In this document: positions 9,420 to 16,798 of the stretch, piece after piece
Layout: the number at the start of each line of letters is the position of its first letter
How positions within the stretch are numbered: position 1 is the first letter of the stretch
Origin: Persicitalea sp964500445
GTDB lineage: Bacteria > Bacteroidota > Bacteroidia > Cytophagales > Spirosomataceae
Direction: 5' to 3'
Length of the DNA: 64,000 nucleotides
NCBI GenBank assembly: GCA_964500445.1
Contig: CAZCOG010000001.1
Coordinates: 186,001 to 250,000 of the forward strand
Made by a program: the position numbers and the translations under genes
The notes under the pieces: generated by a model
What the model was told of the DNA's origin: nothing
The model's input: the letters and a program-made list of their open reading frames with translations, nothing else
Databases searched by the model: none

Positions 9420-10562
9420 ATGATTTATCTAGACAACAACGCCACAACCCGTATCGACCCCAGAGTTTTGGAAGCGATGATGCCCTTCCTGACCGATCAT
9501 TTTGCCAATGCCGCCAGTACGCATCCTTTTGGTCTTTCGGCCTACGATGCCGTAAAAACCGCTCGCCAAAACGTTGCTAATCTCTTACATTGTGAGCCGT
9601 ACGAATTGATTTTTACTTCTGGGGCGACGGAAGCGGTAAACTTGGCAATCAAAGGTGTTGCAGAAAACTATGCGGACAAGGACAAACATATTGTCACCGT
9701 AAAGACTGAGCATAAGGCCGTACTGGATGTTTGCCAGTATCTCGAGAAGCGTGGTTACGAGGTCACCTACCTCCCGATTCAGCCGGATGGGTTGTTGGAT
9801 TTAGAAGTTTTGAAGGGAGCAATTCGTGGCGATACGATTTTGGTATCTGTGATGCTCGTCAACAATGAAACTGGGGCCATCCAACCTATTGAAGAAGTTG
9901 TCCGACTGGCCCACGAAGCGGGCGCGCTATTCATGACCGATGCCACACAGGCGATAGGTAAAATGCTCGTGGATGTGAACGCGATGGACATTGACTTGCT
10001 TGCATTCTCGGCCCATAAATTCTACGGTCCTAAGGGCACAGGTGGCTTATTTGTCCGACAGCGACGCCCCCGAAAAGTCAAATTGGAAGCCCTCCTGCAT
10101 GGCGGCGGCCACGAGCGCGGCCTACGAAGCGGAACGCTTAACGTACCGGGCATTGTGGGCTTGGGAAAAGCCGCTGAACTGGCGCAACTCGCGATGACCG
10201 ATGAAGCCATTCGGATTGGAGTACTTCGCGACCAATTGGAAGCTGAGTTGCTTACTATATCTGGCACCAAGATCAATGGCAGCCTCGGAAGCAGGCTGCA
10301 CAACGTCACCAATATCTACTTTGAGAACTGCGATTCCGACGCCCTCATCATGGGGCTGGAAGACATCGCCGTTTCCAATGGCTCGGCATGTACGGCCGCT
10401 TCGGTCTTTCCTTCTCACGTCCTGCTGGCGATGGGGTTGAATGAGACGGAGGCGTTTTCTTGTTTGCGGTTTAGTTTGGGAAGGTTTACGAATGAGGGAG
10501 ATATTAAAGGGACAGTAGGTAAAATGAAACAGGTAGTTGAGGAAATGCGAGCGTTGGTTTAA
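9420..10562 (+). CDS. cysteine desulfurase (IscS/DndA-like)
   Basis: A 380-residue PLP enzyme that takes sulfur from L-cysteine as an enzyme persulfide. Seen: N-terminal MIYLDNNATTRIDP, PLP-site FTSGATEAVNLAIKG, His98 (TEHKA), the Schiff-base Lys200 in SAHKFYGPKG and the catalytic Cys324 in SNGSACTAAS. Length and motifs are normal for the IscS/NifS group. It sits on the opposite strand about 1.9 kb from a dndC-like gene, with a toxin-antitoxin pair and a broken HNH gene between. In Dnd systems the cysteine desulfurase DndA (or IscS) supplies sulfur to DndC, so a DndA role is plausible. A general Fe-S or tRNA role cannot be excluded. No isc/suf genes are adjacent. Confidence 0.88.
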   Translation: MIYLDNNATTRIDPRVLEAMMPFLTDHFANAASTHPFGLSAYDAVKTARQNVANLLHCEPYELIFTSGATEAVNLAIKGVAENYADKDKHIVTVKTEHKAVLDVCQYLEKRGYEVTYLPIQPDGLLDLEVLKGAIRGDTILVSVMLVNNETGAIQPIEEVVRLAHEAGALFMTDATQAIGKMLVDVNAMDIDLLAFSAHKFYGPKGTGGLFVRQRRPRKVKLEALLHGGGHERGLRSGTLNVPGIVGLGKAAELAQLAMTDEAIRIGVLRDQLEAELLTISGTKINGSLGSRLHNVTNIYFENCDSDALIMGLEDIAVSNGSACTAASVFPSHVLLAMGLNETEAFSCLRFSLGRFTNEGDIKGTVGKMKQVVEEMRALV

Positions 10563-10563
10563 C

Positions 10564-10971
10564 TTATAGAATATTAATTTTCAGTACACTAAACGGTTGA
10601 ATACGCACAAAATCCTTTCGGTTGTAAGTAATAAGTTCAGTGCAGTTGTGAGCTTCGGCAAGAGCGGTATGCAAACAGTCATTGATATTTTGGAAACCGA
10701 TCTGCTGAGCGAGTTGGGCGGCGCGCTGAAAATCAGTAATATGGTAACCCACGGGTTTTGTCTGAAGGAGTTGTTTTAGGGCAGCATTGATCTCAGCAAG
10801 CGGTTCCCTGAGTTTGGACATGACAAAAATGGTTTCCTGCACCGCAAGCAAGGAAACATAAAATGTCTTCTGCTCAACGGCTTCCTTCACCAATTCCAGA
10901 GCCTGTTGGTGCTTTACTGATTCGTAGCCAACAAAGTAATGTACCAAAACGTCCGCATCAAAATAGCGCAT
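10564..10971 (-). CDS. PIN-domain ribonuclease toxin (VapC-like)
   Basis: A 135-residue PIN-domain protein. The acidic residues expected of the metal site are present: Asp5/Asp7 (MRYFDADVLVHYF), Glu46 (AVQETIFVM), Asp98 (NINDCLHTALA) and Asp120 (TYNRKDFVRI). PIN toxins cut RNA, often tRNA, and are held off by a partner. That partner is very likely the 84-residue protein immediately upstream, whose stop is 2 bp from this start. The gene converges on the cysteine desulfurase with a one-base gap and no visible terminator. Confidence 0.82.
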   Translation of the reverse strand: MRYFDADVLVHYFVGYESVKHQQALELVKEAVEQKTFYVSLLAVQETIFVMSKLREPLAEINAALKQLLQTKPVGYHITDFQRAAQLAQQIGFQNINDCLHTALAEAHNCTELITYNRKDFVRIQPFSVLKINIL

Positions 10972-10973
10972 AA

Positions 10974-11228
10974 CTACAATTCCATGCTATTCATTTCGTC
11001 AATAAGGCTATTGATGTCAGTACCGGGAGGTACATCGACCGGAACTAGTTCCGTACGTTTTCTGATATCCTCCATTCCATTAAACCACTGCTGCCAGTCA
11101 AAATGCTCTTGTGCAGTGTCAGTGAGCCGAACCGTGACGGGTTCTTTCTTCCCCTTAAAAAAGTCAAGCATCCGGGTAAGTAGTTGAGCATCGACCTCCT
11201 GTGGGTTTACTACAAATGTGGCTTCCAT
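10974..11228 (-). CDS. probable antitoxin of the PIN toxin
   Basis: An 84-residue acidic protein (MEATFVVNPQEVDAQLLTRM) directly upstream of the PIN toxin and probably cotranscribed with it. The central part (PVTVRLTDTAQEHFDWQQWF) and the C-terminal DINSLIDEMNSMEL fit a small antitoxin with a toxin-binding tail. No named DNA-binding family is recognised with confidence; position is the main evidence. Confidence 0.7.
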   Translation of the reverse strand: MEATFVVNPQEVDAQLLTRMLDFFKGKKEPVTVRLTDTAQEHFDWQQWFNGMEDIRKRTELVPVDVPPGTDINSLIDEMNSMEL

Positions 11229-11237
11229 TAGTTGTTC

Positions 11238-12404
11238 CTATTGCTGTTCAGCAAGATAACGATTTTTTGCAAAGTTGCTTTTAGGTAGTCTCAAATATAA
11301 AAGCAGTGGAAGTACCTGATGGCTAGTCGGCCTATTCCTTAGTAAACCAAAAAAGGCTTGCTTGAATAGACTACGCCTGAAAGATGTGCTTTCTATGCCA
11401 GGATAGGCTATCTTTTTTGAAGGATGAAATTTTGTCTCGTGTGGAAGTAATATCGGTGAGCCTGCCAGTTGTTTAATCGAATATAAAGTACCTTCACCCT
11501 CTGTAAATCCCTCGCTAACAATAACTTTGTAATTATTGTCGATAGAAATTAAACCACGGTCAAAAGCGCGATGCAGATTTGGACAAAGTGCGATGCCATT
11601 GCTTATCGTATCATCATAGCTTTTTGCAAATGGAACGATATGGCAGGCGTCAATCATTGACACTGTGAATACAGCATCCACTTTCAGTCCAGAAATACAG
11701 CAGCTATAACCGTAGTACTTAGGAATATCACGCTTGAAAGCTCCTCCACGAATAAAAATTTCTTGCTAAAATAATTCACGCTGCTTCTCATTTCCTGACA
11801 ACTTTTCCTTTAAACTGCGAATATTCGAAATATATTCAGCAGGGTTTTCATTGACGATCTTACTACTTATTTCATCAAAATGACTTCCCGCGTCACTTAA
11901 ATCTATGTTGACTTTTTCTGGAAAATACTTTTGAAGAACGGCCTGCTGCAAAACCAACCTATTTTCGCTATTTGATAAAATTAAGGCCAGTTCTGCATCT
12001 ATCTCGGCATGATCGATTGACGTACTTAGATTGCGAAAAGACCGCATTGAACTTACACTCTCCAACAATAACTCACAGCCAGGATTGGCGACTAGACGCC
12101 ACCAACGGACAATCTTTCCACGCCACCTGCTTTTCAAATGGAAGAAGGGAAGAGCAATGGTAGGATGATAATTCCCCTCGGTAACCAACTTGAACCAATT
12201 GGTAGTGAACAGATCAACCAATTCAGGAGAGAGGTAGACTTTATCGCCACTTATCAAGCCGCGATCAAAAGCCTGTATTAGGCTAATCACCAAAATGGGT
12301 TGATGTGGTGCGGCAAAACCATTTCTTTTTAGACTTGCTCCATCTACTTTCAAATTCTGAAAGAGGCCGACGTAATATTCCAGTGAAGATGAAGATAAAA
12401 TCAT
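11238..12404 (-). pseudogene. HNH endonuclease split by an in-frame amber codon
   Basis: Two open frames, 12404-11766 and 11681-11238, are one gene. After the TAG at 11768-11766 the same frame continues for 28 codons (QEIFIRGGAFKRDIPKYYGY, then SCCISGLK) into the second part with no further stop until 11238. The full product would be about 387 residues. The N-terminal half (GFAAPHQPILVISLIQAFDR ... PALPFFHLKSRW-like) resembles the sulfur-binding-type N-domains of some HNH restriction enzymes (inference). The C-terminal half has the HNH site: DACHIVPF, then SNGIALCPNLHRAFDRGLIS. Translation up to TAG gives 212 residues without a nuclease domain, so it is probably inactive unless TAG is read through. 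It starts 12 bp after dndC and is probably cotranscribed with it. Confidence 0.85.
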
Positions 12405-12416
12405 GAACGATCGGTA

Positions 12417-13757
12417 CTATACGCTTACGCTACTTCTCATCTCCGTAGCAATTGTCTGCTCTAGCCGTCTTTCCAAATCTTGCTTCAAACCACGCTTACG
12501 CACCATGAGCGATTTATTCCTTTGTAGAATCAAACATTCCTGAATTAGATCAAAATCTTCGGGATGTTCTGCACAAATCTCACGGAGCAAAATTTCTTCT
12601 TGCTCGAATCTTGTGCCATGTTTTGACATATCGATGTGTTGTTCATTAATTGCATTGTAAATGTCTGCTACTTTTTGATTGAAGATACCATCCCGGTACC
12701 AGGTCAGCTGGATTGCCACCAATTCCTGATGCGAAATTAACTGCATGTCCTCCCCTTGGCTCGCTTGGATGTCGCGCTGGGCTTCCAAAAGTAACTTCAA
12801 TAAGTTGGCTCGGGCCGCCGGGGTATAGGGCCCCCAGGTGTTTTCATCATCCTCTTTGTAGGGACTGTCCACGCGGCGGCGCATCTCACGACAACTCCTG
12901 TCAGAGCGGGCGCGGAGCAATTCATCACGAAACTCCATCAATGGTTCCATCCAGTCGTCGCCGTTGATTATTAGTCCATCCATTGACTTGTCTCGGCTTA
13001 CGACGGTACATACCCAACAGCCAAAGCGGCTTTGTCCGCACGAAGGCGTCGTATCATCAATGACCAGCGGACAATCCCCGGCATTGGCGTTGCGGTAGAG
13101 TGTTTGCAATTCCTTATGCCGCCCACCCCAAGGAGCTTCTACTTGCATCAAGTACTGCCAAAGTTCGTTGGTTTCGATATCCTGCAAAGGCGCGTACACG
13201 AAAGCATTAGGCAAAATATGTTTGCGCAGCCGCTGGCCTTTGAGTGAATGCCGTTTCATGGAGCGCGCCCGGCTCTGGCTTTCGTCAGAACGGGTACCAA
13301 GCAAAATGATAGCCTCGCCTTTCTCGCTAATTTTCTCCTGAATGAACCGCGTAGTAGGATTAATCTTCAAACGCTCGGTACACCAGCGGAAAGTATTGTT
13401 AGGCGAAGGGTAGCCACGTCCCAATACATTGAGCCAAAAGGTATCTTCCAATCGGGGCGTAGTTCGATGTACCGTAATGGGAATTTCTTGCTTAGGGGCT
13501 TCTTTACCAATTTTATCAAGCGTTCGGTTGATGAAAGATACAATCTTCGGGTTTTCTACTAACGTATCGTTACAAACTACGTAAATCGGACGATCGCGTA
13601 CCTCAGCGGGGATCTTTTTCAAAGCATTCCACACCACTTGAAGCAGCATGGTCGAGTCTTTGCCCCCACTAAAACCGATAATCCAGGGGCGAGGATTCTC
13701 ATCGTAAAGGTATTGGTCAATAATTTCGGTTTCTATAAAAGGGATTCGTATGGACAT
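12417..13757 (-). CDS. dndC: DndC-like DNA phosphorothioation sulfurtransferase
   Basis: A 446-residue PAPS-reductase-fold protein from ATG 13757; a TTG 24 bases upstream is less likely. Seen: PP-loop SGGKDS at about residues 30-35, RWCTERLK with Cys126, and a cysteine cluster at about 229-250 (Cys229, Cys240, Cys247, Cys250) in DCPLVIDDTTPSCGQSRFGC, followed by WVC. This cluster is typical of the DndC Fe-S site. DndC activates and transfers sulfur to the DNA backbone together with DndD and DndE. Those genes and dndB are not in the window; only the cysteine desulfurase and the HNH gene are nearby. A TAGTTTTG box at 13838-13831 on the minus strand could be a -7 element, without a clear -33 partner. 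It may be an orphan or part of a decayed or reduced system. Confidence 0.85.
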   Translation of the reverse strand: MSIRIPFIETEIIDQYLYDENPRPWIIGFSGGKDSTMLLQVVWNALKKIPAEVRDRPIYVVCNDTLVENPKIVSFINRTLDKIGKEAPKQEIPITVHRTTPRLEDTFWLNVLGRGYPSPNNTFRWCTERLKINPTTRFIQEKISEKGEAIILLGTRSDESQSRARSMKRHSLKGQRLRKHILPNAFVYAPLQDIETNELWQYLMQVEAPWGGRHKELQTLYRNANAGDCPLVIDDTTPSCGQSRFGCWVCTVVSRDKSMDGLIINGDDWMEPLMEFRDELLRARSDRSCREMRRRVDSPYKEDDENTWGPYTPAARANLLKLLLEAQRDIQASQGEDMQLISHQELVAIQLTWYRDGIFNQKVADIYNAINEQHIDMSKHGTRFEQEEILLREICAEHPEDFDLIQECLILQRNKSLMVRKRGLKQDLERRLEQTIATEMRSSVSV

Positions 13758-13906
13758 ATCTAAGATATTCTGGATCAGCAAGAAACAGGGAAAAATATCA
13801 CCTGCTCCATCCTGTAATAACTGGACAAAGCAAAACTAATCATTTGAATCGTGTAATTGGTATTTTTTGAGTCATTCTAAATAGCCAAGGTAGGGTTCGC
13901 TCTAAA

Positions 13907-14152
13907 TCATCTATTCCCCCAAAAAAACTCCCCAAAATTTTCCGGCTGCACTACTCGCGTTTCTTTCGGCGCGGTCAGAGGCCTGGTCGGCATCAAGAAA
14001 TCGGTATGAGGGAAAATTTTCCAAATTTTCCTGAGCAGCGTAGTTTTTTCAACCTGGCGCGGGCCAAGCAGCACAATGGCACGACCTGCCCCCCAACGTT
14101 TCTCAATCTGTAACTGAATAGCTCTTTCGAGCTTTGCTATTAAATTTGGATA
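13907..14152 (-). pseudogene. remnant of an AAA_14/DUF4143-type ATPase
   Basis: An 82-codon minus-strand frame without an ATG carries RAIVLLGPRQVEKTTLLRKI, the Walker A region of the AAA_14 family (normally GPRQVGKTTLL) with Gly replaced by Glu. After KIFPHT the family-like reading moves to another frame (FLDADQASDRAERNASSAAG), indicating a frameshift, and the rest of the roughly 380-residue gene is missing. It lies in the gap between dndC and the small acidic protein, next to a perfect palindrome. Clearly non-functional; a sign of gene decay in this island. Confidence 0.75.
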
Positions 14153-14173
14153 CTACAGTCTCCAAATTCAATA

Positions 14174-14201
14174 AAAATTGGAGAATATATTCTCCAATTT
14201 T
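14174..14201. promoter_or_regulatory. 28-bp perfect palindrome (probable operator)
   Basis: The sequence from 14174 to 14201 is an uninterrupted palindrome with 14-bp arms (AAAATTGGAGAATA and its complement). A further half-site-like TCTCCAAATT lies at 14159-14168. It is 22 bp upstream of the AAA_14 remnant on the minus strand and 118 bp upstream of the acidic protein on the plus strand. A dimeric regulator binding site is inferred; no loop or T-run suggests termination. Confidence 0.6.
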
Positions 14202-14319
14202 CAGCAATTGACTTACTATCCGTGATTTGTGCCTTCGGTTTTATACAAGTCGGTTATGTAATTGGCCCAACTGGAACGCTTTTTTAATCGTTGCCGCCAG
14301 CTAACCAACTTTCTTCAAC

Positions 14320-14544
14320 ATGGATAACGAGAAAAAGCAAAACTCAGAGGACATTGAGGTCAAAGCAGCGCAGGAAGGGCGTAACAGCAACGACGACTTC
14401 AATGATGACGCCGTAGACGACTATGGCGTGGATAAAACCCAACCTGATGCAGCAGAAGAAATTCAGAAGCGAAGCGATATCAAGAGCGGCACAGGCACAC
14501 AGGGTGCTGAGCAAAACAGTAACGACAATTTTGCGGAAGAGTAG
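14320..14544 (+). CDS. small acidic hydrophilic protein, function unknown
   Basis: A 74-residue protein from an ATG, very rich in Asp, Glu, Asn and Gln (DNEKKQNSEDIEVKAAQEGR; NDDFNDDAVDDYGVDKTQPD), without signal peptide, membrane segment or cysteines. It is probably disordered. It ends immediately before the convergent LytTR regulator (stop at 14544; regulator ends at 14545). No family is recognised. Composition and clean limits suggest a real small gene, but evidence is modest. Confidence 0.6.
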   Translation: MDNEKKQNSEDIEVKAAQEGRNSNDDFNDDAVDDYGVDKTQPDAAEEIQKRSDIKSGTGTQGAEQNSNDNFAEE

Positions 14545-15321
14545 TTACGTCCACCGATTAACGTAATCCGAAAAAGCCTCTTTGTATTGGTCACTGATCG
14601 GGACAACAGCATTACCAATCTGAATACTGGTTTTCGTGATGGCTTCGATCTTTTCCAGCCCAACGATGTAGGAGCGATGAACCCGCATGAAGCGATGGGC
14701 CGGCAGCTTTTCTTCCAGAGCTTTCAGGCTGGTAAGTGAAAGTAACGGTTTGGATTCGTTCTGGAGGTGGACTTTTACGTAGTCCTTCAAGCCTTCGATA
14801 TACAAAATATCGGCATAGGCTACGCGCACCAATTGATATTCTACCTTGAGAAATAAGTATTCTTCAGGCGGTGAAGTATAAGCAGGGGCGGCAATCGTGC
14901 TCGGCCCGTTTTCTGCTTTTTTTACCAAATCAAAGTACGCCCTGGCTTTGCTGGCCGCACGGAGAAACTCTTCGTAATTGAATGGTTTGAGCAGATAATC
15001 CAATGCATCCACCCGGAAGCCTTCAAGGGCAAAGTGGTTGAAGGCTGTCGTGAAAATAATGCGCGGAGCCGTAGTACCATTTCCGCCGGATGGGCCCGAC
15101 GATTTTTCCAGCACCCGGGCCAGTTCGATCCCCGTCAGGTCGGGCATCTGAATATCCAGAAACAGCACATCCACTTCTCCTTCGTGTAGTCCCTGTAAGG
15201 CTTCCACCGCGCTGGAATATCGACCTACAAGCTTTAAAAAAGGGGTTTTCTCGATAAAAGCGCATACCAAACCCAGAGCCAGCGGCTCGTCATCTACGGC
15301 GATACAGTTGAGCGGGGTCAT
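14545..15321 (-). CDS. LytTR-family response regulator
   Basis: A 258-residue two-domain regulator. The receiver domain (1-120) has the acidic pair in AVDDEPLAL, the phospho-acceptor Asp56 in DVLFLDIQMPDLTG and the Lys in LLKPFNYEEF. The LytTR DNA-binding domain (about 155-255) shows YLFLKVEYQLVRVAYADILY, EGLKDYVKVHL and MRVHRSYIVGLEKIEAI. Its ATG overlaps the TGA of the sensor kinase by four bases, so the two are translated together. LytTR regulators of this kind control envelope or transport genes in Bacteroidota; the beta-barrel gene at 16799, divergent from the kinase, is a candidate target (inference). Confidence 0.93.
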   Translation of the reverse strand: MTPLNCIAVDDEPLALGLVCAFIEKTPFLKLVGRYSSAVEALQGLHEGEVDVLFLDIQMPDLTGIELARVLEKSSGPSGGNGTTAPRIIFTTAFNHFALEGFRVDALDYLLKPFNYEEFLRAASKARAYFDLVKKAENGPSTIAAPAYTSPPEEYLFLKVEYQLVRVAYADILYIEGLKDYVKVHLQNESKPLLSLTSLKALEEKLPAHRFMRVHRSYIVGLEKIEAITKTSIQIGNAVVPISDQYKEAFSDYVNRWT

Positions 15322-16472
15322 GCGGCGTCGAGTTCGAGATGTACTTTGTACTCGTTTTCCTGGTGGTCTTCCTGCACGTCGAGTTCGTAACGGCCCGGAT
15401 ATAGCAGGTCAAGACGGCGGCGGGTATTGATCAGTCCGATACCGTTACTTTCTTCAAGGTTAGTCGATTGTTTGGCGGAGAACAGCGTATTTTTTACTTC
15501 AACATGAATTTTTGCCCCGTTCTGGCGGATAACAATTTCGATGCGGCTGGGTTGGGTAGCGCTCACGCCGTGCTTGAAAGCATTTTCTATAAAAGGCAGA
15601 AACAACATGGGCGCAATGGGGATGTCGCTCATCGGATTCGGCGGGGTGAGCTGCACTGTTACCTTATCCGTAAGGCGCAGTTGCATGAGCTTGATATAGT
15701 CTTGGGCAAAAGCAATTTCCTGGCTTAGCTGCACCGTACCCTGCTGCGAGTCGTAAAGAACATAGCGCATCATGCGCGAAAGCTTATGGAGCGCCTCCCG
15801 CGACGCCTCCACATCAATGACCGTGAGGGCATAGATGTTGTTGAGCGTATTGAAGAAAAAGTGGGGGTTGATCTGCGCTTTCAGGAACGAGAGTTCCGAT
15901 TCGGTTTTGGCACGTTCGAGTTTTTGCCGGAGTTCGGCGTCGTGCTGCCACTTTTGTACTGCGGCCACGCTGGTGCTAATGGCAATCATCATCAAGGCTG
16001 TGAGCAGCGAAAAATAATCAAGTGAGTCTTCCCGGCGCATGACGCCCGAAGTTCGCACAGCCTTGAATGCCGCCTCCATGTTTTCCCGCAGATTTACCCA
16101 AATCTCCACTCTTTGCACCAGAAACGACACCAGCAGGACCGCCGCTGCATTTAATAAAATAAACCAGGCGGTCCGGTTATAGAAAAGCAAACGAGGAATC
16201 CAGATTTTGGTATTGATATAGAAGACAGCCAGTAACAGACCAAATAGCACGGCTTGCTTCACCCAGAATTGCATGGGGATAGTGATCTGCCAGGTGAGCG
16301 GCTGCCACAATAATAAAATCGAACCTAGCAAAGTCCATACTAAAACATGGATCAGCCAAGGCATGTACTTGCGGGAAGTTTCCAAATTTGTTTGGGCGGT
16401 CGGTAATTGGCTTGGTTTGGTGATCTGCGGGGCCGTCTGACGGTCAGCGATCGGCTTTTGGGTGACATTCAT
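15318..16472 (-). CDS. LytS-type sensor histidine kinase
   Basis: A 384-residue sensor from ATG 16472; a TTG six bases upstream is the alternative. A polar N-terminal tail (about 35 residues) is followed by four predicted membrane helices (about 38-60, 72-88, 102-122, 155-172) and a coiled linker (QKWQHDAELRQKLERAKTES). The His_kinase domain has LKAQINPHFFFNTLNNIYAL with the phospho-accepting His204, then a HATPase with PFIENAFKHG and GIGLINTRRRLDLLYPG. The membrane part is a minimal sensor with no large periplasmic domain. It is followed by the overlapping LytTR regulator. Confidence 0.92.
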   Translation of the reverse strand: MNVTQKPIADRQTAPQITKPSQLPTAQTNLETSRKYMPWLIHVLVWTLLGSILLLWQPLTWQITIPMQFWVKQAVLFGLLLAVFYINTKIWIPRLLFYNRTAWFILLNAAAVLLVSFLVQRVEIWVNLRENMEAAFKAVRTSGVMRREDSLDYFSLLTALMMIAISTSVAAVQKWQHDAELRQKLERAKTESELSFLKAQINPHFFFNTLNNIYALTVIDVEASREALHKLSRMMRYVLYDSQQGTVQLSQEIAFAQDYIKLMQLRLTDKVTVQLTPPNPMSDIPIAPMLFLPFIENAFKHGVSATQPSRIEIVIRQNGAKIHVEVKNTLFSAKQSTNLEESNGIGLINTRRRLDLLYPGRYELDVQEDHQENEYKVHLELDAA

Positions 16473-16798
16473 AGTCAAGGTGCCTCTTTTGGTACAACAA
16501 CACTACGTAGTACTTTTCAAAGTTGATGGTTGGAATCGACCAACCGCCGGAGAACCTAGATGAACACTATAATTCGTTCGGTGAATGCAGGCTCGCAAGT
16601 CGGGTGATAACCCCTAATCGCGTTCATCGGCTGAAATGAGCGGTTCGTCTATATAATCATCCCGTTTATCTATTGCGTAAAAACTCTCGTGCAATAAGGT
16701 AGTTATTTTGAGGTATCTGAAAGTGCAGCCGACGACAGATTGTACTTTTCCCTATTTAAACATCCAACAGTTTCCCTTATTTTCTCTTTCACCTAGCT
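16473..16798. other. 326-bp divergent intergenic region
   Basis: This gap separates the divergent sensor kinase (minus) and the beta-barrel protein (plus), so it should hold promoters for both. A TTATTTTG at about 16700 is one mismatch from the Bacteroidota -7 box. No open frame, hairpin or RNA gene of note was seen. Confidence 0.4.
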
